DNA of 64,000 nucleotides from an uncultured Kiritimatiellota bacterium. Its GTDB lineage: Bacteria; Verrucomicrobiota; Kiritimatiellia; RFP12; UBA1067. Below the pieces are notes generated by a model, which saw only the letters and a program-made list of their open reading frames with translations, did no database searches and had not been told where the DNA came from. The DNA is taken from NCBI GenBank assembly GCA_934635225.1, contig CAKTYZ010000017.1, positions 8,215-72,214 of the forward strand. Reading direction: 5' to 3'. Below are positions 24,442 through 33,171 of this stretch, piece by piece. Each line of letters begins with the position of its first letter. Within the stretch, counting starts at the first letter, position 1. A program made the translations under genes and the position numbers.

Positions 24442-27400
24442 ATGAAGGATTCTGGAGAGAAATTGCGTGGGGGAATGCGCGGCGCTTACCCCGTTTGCAT
24501 CGGTTTGCTGGCATTGGTGGTCGTATGTTCCGCCGTGTTCTCGTGCTGGTTGTACGGGCGGGTGCGTTCGTATGAGAAGGCGCATGGCGTGGAGATTCTT
24601 TCCGCTGCGCAAGAGGATGTTGGGAAGACGGGCGGCGAAGAGCAGAAATACGATCCGCCGAAGCCACTGCCAGAGACGGTGCGCGATGCGTCCGTAGGGG
24701 TGAAGACGCGGACGAATGCGGTGGAAAAGGCGGAAATGAAGGTCGCGTCCGTCAATTACGACGGGGATACGCGGCTTGAGGTCACGCTGACGGAGCGTCC
24801 GAACATGGACGGCATTCGACAGTACGTGGAGGTCGGGCCGATGGACGAGGGGGTTGCCGGAATCTCCTACAAGGCGGACTACAACTACGGGAAGCGCGTC
24901 TACGAGCCGAAACTCATCATCACGGGCGATTTCGCGAACGGGACGAACGTCACGCTGCGCCTGCGCAAGGGACTCTCGCTCTACGGGAAGTCGTCCTTGG
25001 CGGAGGGTTCCCTGGCGGAGGACTACACCTATACCTTTCACCGACGGGATCTTAAGCCGTCCGTGGCATTCGCCCATGCGGGACGCTACCTGCCGCCGAG
25101 CGGCGGACGGACGCTCGCCATCGAGAGCGTGAACGAGCCGAGCGTCCGGGCGGAAATCCGCCGCGTGGAACCGGCGAACATCGTCCAGTTGCTGGCGCGA
25201 GAGGAGAATAAATATGCGCGTTATTTCAACTTTTATTACTGCGACAATGGAGATGCTAGGGATACGGCGGAACTTGCCGGAGAGGTGACGGAAAGTTTTC
25301 ATAAGTGCCAGAATACGCTCAACCGAAAGGAAATCTGGCAGATGCCGGTCGGCGCGGCGGATGGCGGTCCGAGCAACGGCGTGTACTTGGTGAGCATCTG
25401 CCACGGGCCCACATACCGACTCGTCTGTGTCTCCGACCTCGGGCTGTCCGTGCGACAGAGTGGAGACGATTTGGGCGTGTGGGTGACTTCGCTGACGACG
25501 GGACGGCCCATGCCGGGAGCGAAGATTCGGGTGTTTTCCGCCGCGAATATCGAAGTGATGACCGGGACGAGCAATGCGGACGGCTGGTGCGTTCCAACGC
25601 GCATCCAAAAGGGTGCTCCGTTCGCCGTCGTGGTGACGACACCGTCGGACGATGACCGCACGTTCATGGCCCTCACGGATCGCATGGAGGTTGACGAAAC
25701 CTACACGGACGGTGCGCGCGCAGACTACGTTGCGAAGGAGGCGTGTACGGGGTTCGCGTGGACAGAGCGCGGCATCTATCGGCACGACGAGAAGATCTTC
25801 TACCATCTTCTTCTGAGGACGGGCGAGATGAAGGCTCCGAAGCCGTTCCCCGTGAACCTGCGACTTGTCACCCCGAAAGGTGATGTTTTCATCAGGAAAA
25901 CGCTCGTTTCGGACGAATCGGGGGCGATTGCGTACAATGGCTTCGCCGTGCCGGCGGACCAGCCGAGCGGGAAGTGGCAGATTCTCGCCGTTCTGCCGGG
26001 CGAGAAGGAGGTCGTGCTCGCCGAACGCGAAATCAAGGTCGAGGAGTTCGCACCACCGCAGGTGCGCGTCACGGTTGCCGCAAAGGAGGAGGATGTGAAT
26101 CCCACGAACTTCGCCTTCACCGTCTCCGCCGAACACCTCTTCGGGGGCGCGGCGACCGCGCTTCGGTGCGAGGGTGCGGTCGTCTTCGAGGACGTGCCGT
26201 TCGCCCCGGCGGCGTGGAAGGGCTACCAGTTCGGGAACGAGGACCTCGGACTGAAGCCGAGCTTCCGGCGGCTTGGCGCGAAAGTTCTCGATGCGGAGGG
26301 GCGGATGGCGTTTGTCGCGCCGCTCTGGAAGGATTCGGGGCTGCCGAAGGCGATGGTTCGCACCACGGCGCAGGGGACGGTGTTCGAGGATGGGGGACGA
26401 CCGGCGACGGCCCGCGCGACGGTTCTTCAGCACTATTATCCTTATTATATAGGCTCGACGCTTGCGAGTTGGGTGCGCAAGCCCGAACAGGGAATGCCAC
26501 GCCTTCTGCTCGCCTGCGTGAACTCGGACGGGACGCGCGTTGCCGAGGCGAAGAGCCTGACCGTCCGGCTTGAGCGCATTGATTCCGTCTACTCCTACAA
26601 GCAGGGGGACAACGGCGTGAACACGTGGAACAGCGAGCGCATCCGCGTGCCGGCATCGGACGATTGGACGGTCACCACGCGGACGGATGCGGATACGGAG
26701 GTCATCCTGCCGGTTGCCGAGAGTGGGGACTACATGGTCACGGTGTTCGATGTCGAGACAGGTGTCTCCTACGCCCGCGCATTCTATCTGAGCACATGGG
26801 GCGACGAGGCCATCCGTGCGCCGCTCGCCAACCCGACGGAAGTGACGATTCGCGCCGACAAGTCCGTCTACCGTGTGGGCGAAGCGCCGCGCCTCATCGT
26901 GAAGTCGCCGTTCGCCGGATTCGCGATGCTCTCCGTTCAGCGCGAGCGCGAACGCTATACTCAGATTCTCGAACTCACGAACGCGACGAGCGAAGTGGTG
27001 CTTCGTCCCGTCAGCCGTGAGGACGCGCCGAACCTCGACGTCTACCTCTCGGTCGTGCAGAGCGTGGCGGAGAACTCGAAGCACCTCGCCGCGCGGGCGC
27101 ACGGTCAGACGACGGTGAAGGTGATGCCGAAGGAATACGAGATTCCCGTCAAGGCCAGTGCGACGGTTGAAGCGGCGAAGACCGTGCGGGTCCAGGTTCA
27201 GGCACCGGGTGCGGAGGCCGTGTGGGTGACGGTCGTGGATGAGGGAATCAACCTCCTGACGGGCGAACCGACTCCCGATCCGGTCGCGGCGTTTGCAGAG
27301 GAGCGCGGTGCGGACCATCCGCTCTACGACATCTACGGCAGGATTCTGCCCGTGGACGGTGCGGCCCTCAAGGCCAACGGAATCAAGACGGGTGGCGGAT

Positions 27401-29253
27401 TCGGTGCCGAGATGCTGGGGCGCGTCAGCCCCGTCGGGACGCGGCGGTTCAAGCCGCTCGCCCTCCAGCGGCAGGCGGAACGCGGTGCGGACGGCATGTG
27501 GCGGACGACATTCAAGTTGCCGCCGTTCGTCGGCGAGGTGCGCGTGACGGCGGTCGTCCACTCGACGACGGCGACGGGCGCGGCATCCGTGCAGGCGAAG
27601 GTTGCGCCGGCGATCGTGATGATGCCAGATGCGCCGCGTTTTGCCGCACCGAACGACTTGTTCGAGGTGGCGTTGCCCCTCCACAACAGGAGCGGCGAGG
27701 CGGCGACGATTGACTACGAGATTCTGGCGGATGGGGCGATTGTCGCGTCCGACAAGACCCTGCACCTTGCCAAGGACGCGGCGACGAATATCTTCGTACG
27801 AGTCCGCGCACCGTCCGAGCCGGGCGAGATGCGCCTCGTCTACCGCGTCAGCGGATGCGGCGAGCCGCAGGAGCAGACAATCGACCTCCCCGTGCGTCCG
27901 GCCGTCGCGTGGCGCGAGGTGGCGGGCGTGGCGCTGAAGGGCGAATCGCCGAAATGTGAGACTTCCGCCTTCGTCAAGTATGTCGAACGCGAGTTCGATT
28001 CGCCGCTTGGGGAGTACGAGGCGGCGTTGCGGTGGCTCGCCGAATACCGCCACGGCTGTCTGGAGCAGACGTGTTCGCGCGTCTTCCCTCTCGTCGCGGC
28101 GGGCGGCATCATGAACGGCATCGTCTCGAATGCGACGGACGCGGTGGCGAGGGGCGTTCGGCGCGTGGAGTCGATGGTGCGCGAGAACGACTTCACGATG
28201 TGGCCCGACTGCAACTATGCGCCGTGGAACCGCGAGGTCTCCCTCTACGCGGCACACTTCCTGTTCGCGGCGGAGAAAGCGGGCGTCACGCTGAACCCGA
28301 TTGCACGGAAGCAGGTCGTCAAGTTCCTGACTCAAAAGTGGCAGTATTTGACCCTCGGCGATGAATCGACCTATGCGGCGTATGTGCTCGCGCTGTCGGG
28401 CGCGGCGAATCGGGATCGGCTCTTCAGTCTCTACGACAAAAGTGCCACGCTTTCGGCTCTCGCCCGTGCACGGCTCGCGCTTGCCTTCGTTGAAGTCAAC
28501 GACCTCACGCGGGCGCGGACGCTCCTTGCCGAGTCCTATGAACCGCAGTCCGTCAAGGAGGCAGCGTTCCAGCTGCTGGCACGGGTTGCGGTGAACCCGA
28601 AGGACGAGCGGAATGCTCCGCTTCTCGTTTGGCTGAACGAGTCGCGCGACCGCGAAAGATTCAGCTGGGGGACGACCGAGGAAAACGCCCACGCGCTTCT
28701 CGCAATCGGCGCGTACTATCAGGCGAATCCGCCGAAGAAGGGTGAGAAGTTCGTTGCGTGGCGGAAGCTGACACTGTCCAAGGTTGAGGACGTGAAGGCC
28801 GAATCGTCGGGACTCTTCCTCGCGCGGCGGTTCCTGACGGCGGAAGGCAAGCCCGCCGACCTTGCGAACCTCACCTGCGGCGATCTCCTCTATTCTGAGC
28901 TCTCAATCACCTCCGCCGTCAGCCGCGTTGTCAACGACCTCGTGATTGAGGACCTTTTCGCCGGCGGCTTCGAGCCGGTGCACAATGCGCTCGAGTGGAA
29001 GGCAAAGGAGGGCGACGCGGATGGGCGACAGCCTGTCGTCGACTGGGTGATGCGCACGGACGCACGGGACGATCGTATGCTGGTCTTTTCCAAGAAGTTC
29101 ACACTGGGGGCGGGCGATGTCGCACGAGTCTCGTATCCGGTTCGGGTGGTTTCGGCGGGCGAGTTCGTCCTGCCGGGCGCGAGCGTGGAGGGGATGTACA
29201 ATCCTGAGCTGCGCTCTTGCCTTGCTCCTGGCCGCATCGTGGTTCACCATTGA
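24442..29253 (+). CDS. Bacterial alpha-2-macroglobulin (YfhM-like protease trap)
   Basis: A 1603-residue protein anchored by one N-terminal hydrophobic helix. It contains repeated MG beta-sandwich domains, a bait-type segment, the thioester motif CLEQ in the sequence HGCLEQTCSRVFPL (about residue 1206), and the following alpha/alpha barrel (TED domain). The C-terminal beta domain ends with VASYP-type strands. Periplasmic A2Ms trap invading proteases covalently. It is paired with the PBP1C gene that follows, the arrangement seen widely (yfhM-pbpC). No lipobox is present, so anchoring is by the helix, unlike E. coli YfhM. Confidence 0.9.
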   Translation: MKDSGEKLRGGMRGAYPVCIGLLALVVVCSAVFSCWLYGRVRSYEKAHGVEILSAAQEDVGKTGGEEQKYDPPKPLPETVRDASVGVKTRTNAVEKAEMKVASVNYDGDTRLEVTLTERPNMDGIRQYVEVGPMDEGVAGISYKADYNYGKRVYEPKLIITGDFANGTNVTLRLRKGLSLYGKSSLAEGSLAEDYTYTFHRRDLKPSVAFAHAGRYLPPSGGRTLAIESVNEPSVRAEIRRVEPANIVQLLAREENKYARYFNFYYCDNGDARDTAELAGEVTESFHKCQNTLNRKEIWQMPVGAADGGPSNGVYLVSICHGPTYRLVCVSDLGLSVRQSGDDLGVWVTSLTTGRPMPGAKIRVFSAANIEVMTGTSNADGWCVPTRIQKGAPFAVVVTTPSDDDRTFMALTDRMEVDETYTDGARADYVAKEACTGFAWTERGIYRHDEKIFYHLLLRTGEMKAPKPFPVNLRLVTPKGDVFIRKTLVSDESGAIAYNGFAVPADQPSGKWQILAVLPGEKEVVLAEREIKVEEFAPPQVRVTVAAKEEDVNPTNFAFTVSAEHLFGGAATALRCEGAVVFEDVPFAPAAWKGYQFGNEDLGLKPSFRRLGAKVLDAEGRMAFVAPLWKDSGLPKAMVRTTAQGTVFEDGGRPATARATVLQHYYPYYIGSTLASWVRKPEQGMPRLLLACVNSDGTRVAEAKSLTVRLERIDSVYSYKQGDNGVNTWNSERIRVPASDDWTVTTRTDADTEVILPVAESGDYMVTVFDVETGVSYARAFYLSTWGDEAIRAPLANPTEVTIRADKSVYRVGEAPRLIVKSPFAGFAMLSVQRERERYTQILELTNATSEVVLRPVSREDAPNLDVYLSVVQSVAENSKHLAARAHGQTTVKVMPKEYEIPVKASATVEAAKTVRVQVQAPGAEAVWVTVVDEGINLLTGEPTPDPVAAFAEERGADHPLYDIYGRILPVDGAALKANGIKTGGGFGAEMLGRVSPVGTRRFKPLALQRQAERGADGMWRTTFKLPPFVGEVRVTAVVHSTTATGAASVQAKVAPAIVMMPDAPRFAAPNDLFEVALPLHNRSGEAATIDYEILADGAIVASDKTLHLAKDAATNIFVRVRAPSEPGEMRLVYRVSGCGEPQEQTIDLPVRPAVAWREVAGVALKGESPKCETSAFVKYVEREFDSPLGEYEAALRWLAEYRHGCLEQTCSRVFPLVAAGGIMNGIVSNATDAVARGVRRVESMVRENDFTMWPDCNYAPWNREVSLYAAHFLFAAEKAGVTLNPIARKQVVKFLTQKWQYLTLGDESTYAAYVLALSGAANRDRLFSLYDKSATLSALARARLALAFVEVNDLTRARTLLAESYEPQSVKEAAFQLLARVAVNPKDERNAPLLVWLNESRDRERFSWGTTEENAHALLAIGAYYQANPPKKGEKFVAWRKLTLSKVEDVKAESSGLFLARRFLTAEGKPADLANLTCGDLLYSELSITSAVSRVVNDLVIEDLFAGGFEPVHNALEWKAKEGDADGRQPVVDWVMRTDARDDRMLVFSKKFTLGAGDVARVSYPVRVVSAGEFVLPGASVEGMYNPELRSCLAPGRIVVHH

Positions 29254-31396
29254 CTGGTCGCCCGAAGGGGCGGACGAGTATCCGGGCGGCATCGTCCTAC
29301 GCGATGACGCGGGGAATGTGCTCCGCGTGTCGCTGGGCGAGGGCGATGTCGACTGCCGCCCTTACTACGCGGCGGATCCGAACGACTGGATCGTGAAGGC
29401 CCTCGTGGCGGTGGAAGACGGGTCGTTTTGGACGCATCGCGGTGTGCGTCCGCTCTCGATCCTGCGGGCGACCGCGCAGAACCTCTTTTACCGTCGCCGC
29501 ATTTCGGGGGCCTCGACCCTCACGATGCAGACGGTGCGGCTGATTCGCCCCCATCCGAAGACTCTCTGGTGGAAGTGGAAAGAGACGATTCTGGCCCTCA
29601 AGATGGAGAGAAAGCGCGACAAACTGTGGATTCTGTCGCAATATCTGAACCGCACTCCCTACGGATCGAACTTCGTCGGCATCGAGGCGGCGGCGCAGGG
29701 CTGGTTCGGGAAGGGCGCGAAGGATCTCGGACTCGGCGAGGCGGCCTTGCTCGCGGGGATGGTGCAGGCCCCCTCGCGGTTTCGTCCCGACCGTGGCTAC
29801 GAAAAGGCGATGAAGCGTCGCGACTACGTGCTGAACCGTATGTTGAAACTGGGAATGGTCACCGAGGGGCAGTGCGCGGCGGCGCGGACGGTTCGCCCCG
29901 TCGTCCGCCGTGCGCCGCGTCCGTTCAAGGCCCCCCATTTCTGCGACTGGGTGATGATGAGGATCGGGAAGGATCGCAACGCGCAGCGCAGGAGCGGCGA
30001 TTTCGTGACGACGCTCAATGCGGACGTCCAGCGGCTCGCGGAAAATGCGGTCGCGCAGGCGGCGGAGAAGGGCGGCTATTCGGTTGCGGCGGTTGTGATG
30101 GGGGTCAGGACGGGTGAGGTGAAAGCCCTCGCCTGTAGCGGCGACTACTTCAACGCGGCGGGGGGGCAGGTGAATACCGCTGTTTCGTCGCGTCCGGCTG
30201 GTTCGACGCTCAAGCCGTTCCTCACAGCCCTCGCCTTCGACCGGGGACTCTCCACGCCCGATGAGCGGGTTGCCGATGTGCCTCGCGCCTACCGGGGGTA
30301 TCGTCCGGCGAACTTCGATGCGGCGCACCGGGGACTCGTCACGGTTCGGGATGCGCTCGTCCTTTCCCTGAACATTCCGTTCGTGCAGATGCTGAACCGC
30401 GTCGGCGTTTCGGACTTCGGGGCGATGCTGAGGGAACTCGGCTTTGAGCAGTTGGGGAAGTCGGACGAACCGTTCGGTCTTGGCATGGCCATCGGCAACG
30501 CCGAAGTCTCGCTCGTCGAACTCGTCTCGGCCTACGCCACGCTTGCACGGGGCGGAATTGCGCGTCCCCTTGCGGTCCTTCGTCCGGAAGACGGAGAAGG
30601 CGAGGATGCGGCGGGTTTCCGTGTGTTTTCGGAAGGCAGTTCCTACCTCGTTTCGGATGTCCTTTCGGGTAACGAACGCGCGAGCGCGGCATTCGGGCAT
30701 ATCGCCGACGTGCCCGTGTCGCGCTTCGCGTGGAAGACGGGCACCTCAAGTGCCTATCGGGATGCGTGGACGGTTGCGTGGAATCCGGACTATGTCATCG
30801 GCGTGTGGTGCGGACACAAGGTCGGCGGCTTCGGCGACAAGACGCTTGTCGGGGCGAAGGCCGCCGCACCCGTCGCTCTCGGTCTCGCGCGGTCGCTCTA
30901 TCCGCAGAACGACGGGCCGTGGTTCGTCGCACCGCCGGAAGTCCACGAGCGGGAGGTCTGTCCGCTGTCGGGTCTGCCGCGCAGCGCGAACTGTCCGCAG
31001 GGGGAAGTCGGGCGCTATCTTGAGGGACGGAGCGATGCGCGACCATGCGCGGTTCATGTTCGGGACGCGGAAGGGCGCGTCGTCGAGCGGTTGGATGCCG
31101 CACTTGCGGCATTTTCGGGAGATCTCGACGCGGCGGAACGGCTTCAGATTTCAAAGCCGGAGAACGATTCCGCATTTTGCCGTGTAAAGGGGATGGCGCA
31201 GCAGAAGGTCATCTGCCAGGTCCTCGGCAACCCGAAAGAAGCGCGGCTTTGGTGGATGCAGAATGGCGTAATGGTTGGGAACAGCGTCGATTCCGAGCCG
31301 TTTGCCGTCGAAATGGCGGTTGGCACAAACGAGGTGACGTGCGTCTCTGCGGAGGGCGTTTCCGCATCCGTCCGCTTCTTCGTGCGGGAGGAATAA
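29117..31396 (+). CDS. pbpC: Penicillin-binding protein 1C
   Basis: A 759-residue class A PBP. After a membrane helix (about residues 27-45), the GT51 glycosyltransferase domain shows VEDGSFWTHRGV, GASTLTMQTVRL and QYLNRTPYGSNFVGIEAAA. The transpeptidase domain has SxxK in PAGSTLKPF, an SLN motif (LSLNIPF) and KTGTSS. A BiPBP_C-type beta domain closes the protein. The start at 29117 overlaps the A2M gene by 137 nt; no better initiation codon is seen before the membrane helix. It likely repairs peptidoglycan when A2M traps a protease. Confidence 0.9.
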   Translation: MSHESRIRFGWFRRASSSCRARAWRGCTILSCALALLLAASWFTIDWSPEGADEYPGGIVLRDDAGNVLRVSLGEGDVDCRPYYAADPNDWIVKALVAVEDGSFWTHRGVRPLSILRATAQNLFYRRRISGASTLTMQTVRLIRPHPKTLWWKWKETILALKMERKRDKLWILSQYLNRTPYGSNFVGIEAAAQGWFGKGAKDLGLGEAALLAGMVQAPSRFRPDRGYEKAMKRRDYVLNRMLKLGMVTEGQCAAARTVRPVVRRAPRPFKAPHFCDWVMMRIGKDRNAQRRSGDFVTTLNADVQRLAENAVAQAAEKGGYSVAAVVMGVRTGEVKALACSGDYFNAAGGQVNTAVSSRPAGSTLKPFLTALAFDRGLSTPDERVADVPRAYRGYRPANFDAAHRGLVTVRDALVLSLNIPFVQMLNRVGVSDFGAMLRELGFEQLGKSDEPFGLGMAIGNAEVSLVELVSAYATLARGGIARPLAVLRPEDGEGEDAAGFRVFSEGSSYLVSDVLSGNERASAAFGHIADVPVSRFAWKTGTSSAYRDAWTVAWNPDYVIGVWCGHKVGGFGDKTLVGAKAAAPVALGLARSLYPQNDGPWFVAPPEVHEREVCPLSGLPRSANCPQGEVGRYLEGRSDARPCAVHVRDAEGRVVERLDAALAAFSGDLDAAERLQISKPENDSAFCRVKGMAQQKVICQVLGNPKEARLWWMQNGVMVGNSVDSEPFAVEMAVGTNEVTCVSAEGVSASVRFFVREE

Positions 31397-31641
31397 GTAT
31401 TCAGAAGTGCATGTCCGTACGAACCGTTGGCGTCTCAAGTACTCGGAATTGCGGACGGATTTGAGCGCAAAATCGCTTGATGGGAGTGGAAAGACGTGTA
31501 AAATCGTGCATTATTTTGAGGTTCGTGCCAATATGTGCACTTGTCGGGATTCGCGCCATTTCGCCACGCTTTGAGGTAAACGGTTTTGGTCAGAGGGTAA
31601 GGCGGGCGCGGCGGATTGCCTGCGGTGCTCGGCACGGAGAA

Positions 31642-31671
31642 GTAAGACACGCCGCGTCCTGGCTGTCTTAC
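31642..31671. repeat. Perfect 8-bp inverted repeat in a gene-free gap
   Basis: GTAAGACA at 31642-31649 and TGTCTTAC at 31664-31671 are separated by 14 nt. The region 31397-31720 otherwise shows no convincing gene or RNA. The repeat could be an operator or a hairpin. Confidence 0.45.
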
Positions 31672-31726
31672 AAGTCCTAAGCGTCCTACCCGACGCGGAT
31701 TGATTCCCCACGCTCAGCCGTTTTTT

Positions 31727-31933
31727 TGGCATGCTTCCTTCTGCTCATGGCGTCGGTCTTTCGTCTGATGGTTTGTGTTGCAGTTCCCATCATACACGAT
31801 TTCCTCGACGCCGTGGGCGTTTTCCTTCGCCGCCGGCGGCCACCCCCATGGGGGTGGCGTGGCGTGCTTTTCTTCTTCTTCGATCCCCATGGCCTTCCTC
31901 TCTTATTTGCTGACCCGTTAGATATTACCATTT
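31727..31933 (-). mobile_element. IS30-like relic, left end only
   Basis: About 207 bp are homologous to the left part of the relic at 24.2-24.3 kb. They share the terminal GACCCGTTAGATATTACCATTT, the minus-strand start VISNGSANKRGRPWGSKKK and the segment TDAMSRRKHAKK. The transposase body and right end are absent. It ends about 29 bp before the -35 box of tRNA-Arg. Confidence 0.7.
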
Positions 31934-31961
31934 TCGCGTTGGGATTTTTCACTCGCCCCCC

Positions 31962-31990
31962 TTGCGCGGCGTCAGAAAAAAGAGTATACT
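31962..31990 (+). promoter_or_regulatory. Promoter of the tRNA-Arg/fMet/Pro cluster
   Basis: TTGCGC at 31962-31967 and TATACT at 31985-31990, spacer 17 bp, 17 nt before the first tRNA. Confidence 0.7.
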
Positions 31991-32007
31991 ACACACCGTT
32001 TTCGATT

Positions 32008-32084
32008 GGGGCTGTAGCTCAACTGGATAGAGCATCAGACTACGAATCTGAGGGTTGTGGGTTCGACTCCCGCCAGCCCCGCCA
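32008..32084 (+). tRNA. tRNA-Arg (ACG)
   Basis: The 77-nt tRNA has acceptor GGGGCTG/CAGCCCC, discriminator G and encoded CCA. The anticodon loop CTACGAA inside stem TCAGA/TCTGA gives anticodon ACG. It is first in a three-tRNA cluster. Confidence 0.95.
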
Positions 32085-32100
32085 ATTGAAAGCGCCAGAT

Positions 32101-32177
<77 letters not shown>

Positions 32178-32208
32178 AAAAGATCTGGTTCTGGCTTCAA
32201 GCCCTTGT

Positions 32209-32285
32209 CGGACCGTAGCGCAGCCTGGTAGCGCGTTTGCTTGGGGTGCAAAAGGTCACGAGTTCAAATCTCGTCGGTCCGACCA
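32209..32285 (+). tRNA. tRNA-Pro (GGG)
   Basis: The 77-nt tRNA has acceptor CGGACCG/CGGTCCG, discriminator A and encoded CCA. Anticodon loop TTGGGGT inside TTTGC/GCAAA gives GGG with G37, as in proline tRNAs. The 230 bases after it (32286-32514) show no gene. Confidence 0.95.
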
Positions 32286-32490
32286 ATGAGTGTGGTGATA
32301 CGCTCGCCTTACGACCAATGTTTTCGTGGGTGTGGTCGAAGGTCTTTTCGTGATGAGACATGTAGGCATCTGAATGTCGCGTGGTAACTCAACATGACAA
32401 TAGCGAATCAAGGACAAATCGTCGAGCTGTAAAATAGAGGTAAACAATCTGAATCGCTGATATTTCGCGCGCTATGCGAATCGCGTCACA

Positions 32491-32589
32491 TTGATTTCTG
32501 GATCACAAGAATGATATAATGCAAACGCCATTTACGGTATGTTCAGAAAAGGTGTTTTTCTTTTTCTCACATGAAGAGGAGGTGATTTT
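32491..32589 (+). promoter_or_regulatory. Promoter and strong ribosome-binding site of the YRD-repeat gene
   Basis: TTGATT at 32491-32496 and TATAAT at 32515-32520 (spacer 18 bp) give a leader of about 60 nt. A near-perfect AGAGGAGGTGA site lies 6-7 nt before the ATG. This is the best canonical promoter plus Shine-Dalgarno set in the window. Confidence 0.75.
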
Positions 32590-33018
32590 ATGAAGAAACT
32601 GATGTTTGTCGCCAGTGTGGTATTTGTTGCAGGATCGCTCTTTGCGGTGGCCACCAAGCGGACATATCGTGACGCGCAGGGTCGCAATATGGGTTCTGCG
32701 TCGATGGATTCGTCTGGCCGGGCAACTTATCGGGATGCCCAAGGCCGAAATTTAGGGTCGTCCACTATGATTGGTAGCAGGACGACCTATCGTGATTCAT
32801 TGGGACGCAACCAAGGATCCGCGACAACAGATTCGTCCGGGAACATGACCTATCGAGATTCTCAGGGGAGAATGATGGGTACGGCTCGTATCGATTCGAC
32901 CGGCATGGTCACGTATCGAGACGCGCAGGGGCGTTTGCAGGGCACGGCCATGACGGATTCGTCTGGCCGGATGGTCTATCGCGATACCCGGGGGCGTTTG
33001 CAAGGCACGAAGAAGTGA
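32590..33018 (+). CDS. Secreted tandem YRD-repeat protein, unknown function
   Basis: A 142-residue protein with a signal peptide (about residues 1-20). It is then made almost entirely of 20-21-residue repeats with the pattern TYRDAQGRxxGSAxxDSSGR. There are five full copies and a sixth partial one ending RGRLQGTKK. The period and the Tyr-Arg-Asp...Gly-Arg spacing suggest a row of beta-hairpins. The DNA of the copies differs, so the repeat is old or under selection at protein level. It has its own strong promoter and ribosome-binding site, suggesting high expression. I do not know a named function. Confidence 0.75.
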   Translation: MKKLMFVASVVFVAGSLFAVATKRTYRDAQGRNMGSASMDSSGRATYRDAQGRNLGSSTMIGSRTTYRDSLGRNQGSATTDSSGNMTYRDSQGRMMGTARIDSTGMVTYRDAQGRLQGTAMTDSSGRMVYRDTRGRLQGTKK

Positions 33019-33113
33019 CCTTTGACACGGCATTCGAGAAGCTGGCGCGTTTGAAGATCCGCAGCGGGTTCAGGTTGTCGGACGCGGATTGTAATTATAT
33101 CGCCGGAGCGTCA
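33015..33113 (+). pseudogene. Possible N-terminal remnant of a DUF4186-type gene
   Basis: A GTG overlapping the preceding stop begins FEKLARLKIRSGFRLSDADCNYIAG, which resembles the first 25-30 residues of DUF4186 proteins as I recall them. The similarity then ends, and the frame runs into the tsaD promoter and start. It is either a truncated remnant or a chance frame; there is no room for a complete gene. Confidence 0.35.
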
Positions 33114-33151
33114 TCACGCTGGGAGCAAGCCGCATGGCCGATGAAATGTGG

Positions 33152-33171
33152 TATAATCTCCGTCCACAGAC
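33152..33171 (+). promoter_or_regulatory. tsaD promoter -10, 14 nt from the start
   Basis: TGTGGTATAAT has its hexamer at 33152-33157; the ATG is at 33172. There is no Shine-Dalgarno sequence in the gap. Confidence 0.7.

Noticed and set aside
24409..28692. 1427-codon open frame on the minus strand antisense to the alpha-2-macroglobulin gene
   Set aside because: It mirrors a high-GC coding region. The plus strand has recognisable domains and the thioester motif, while the antisense product is Arg/His-rich with no family features.
31477..31680. 67-codon frame in the gap after pbpC
   Set aside because: No ribosome-binding site, no signal or domain, and biased composition.
32286..32490. Small RNA or 4.5S/tmRNA in the gap after tRNA-Pro
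   Set aside because: No conserved SRP or tmRNA motifs were found in the stretch.
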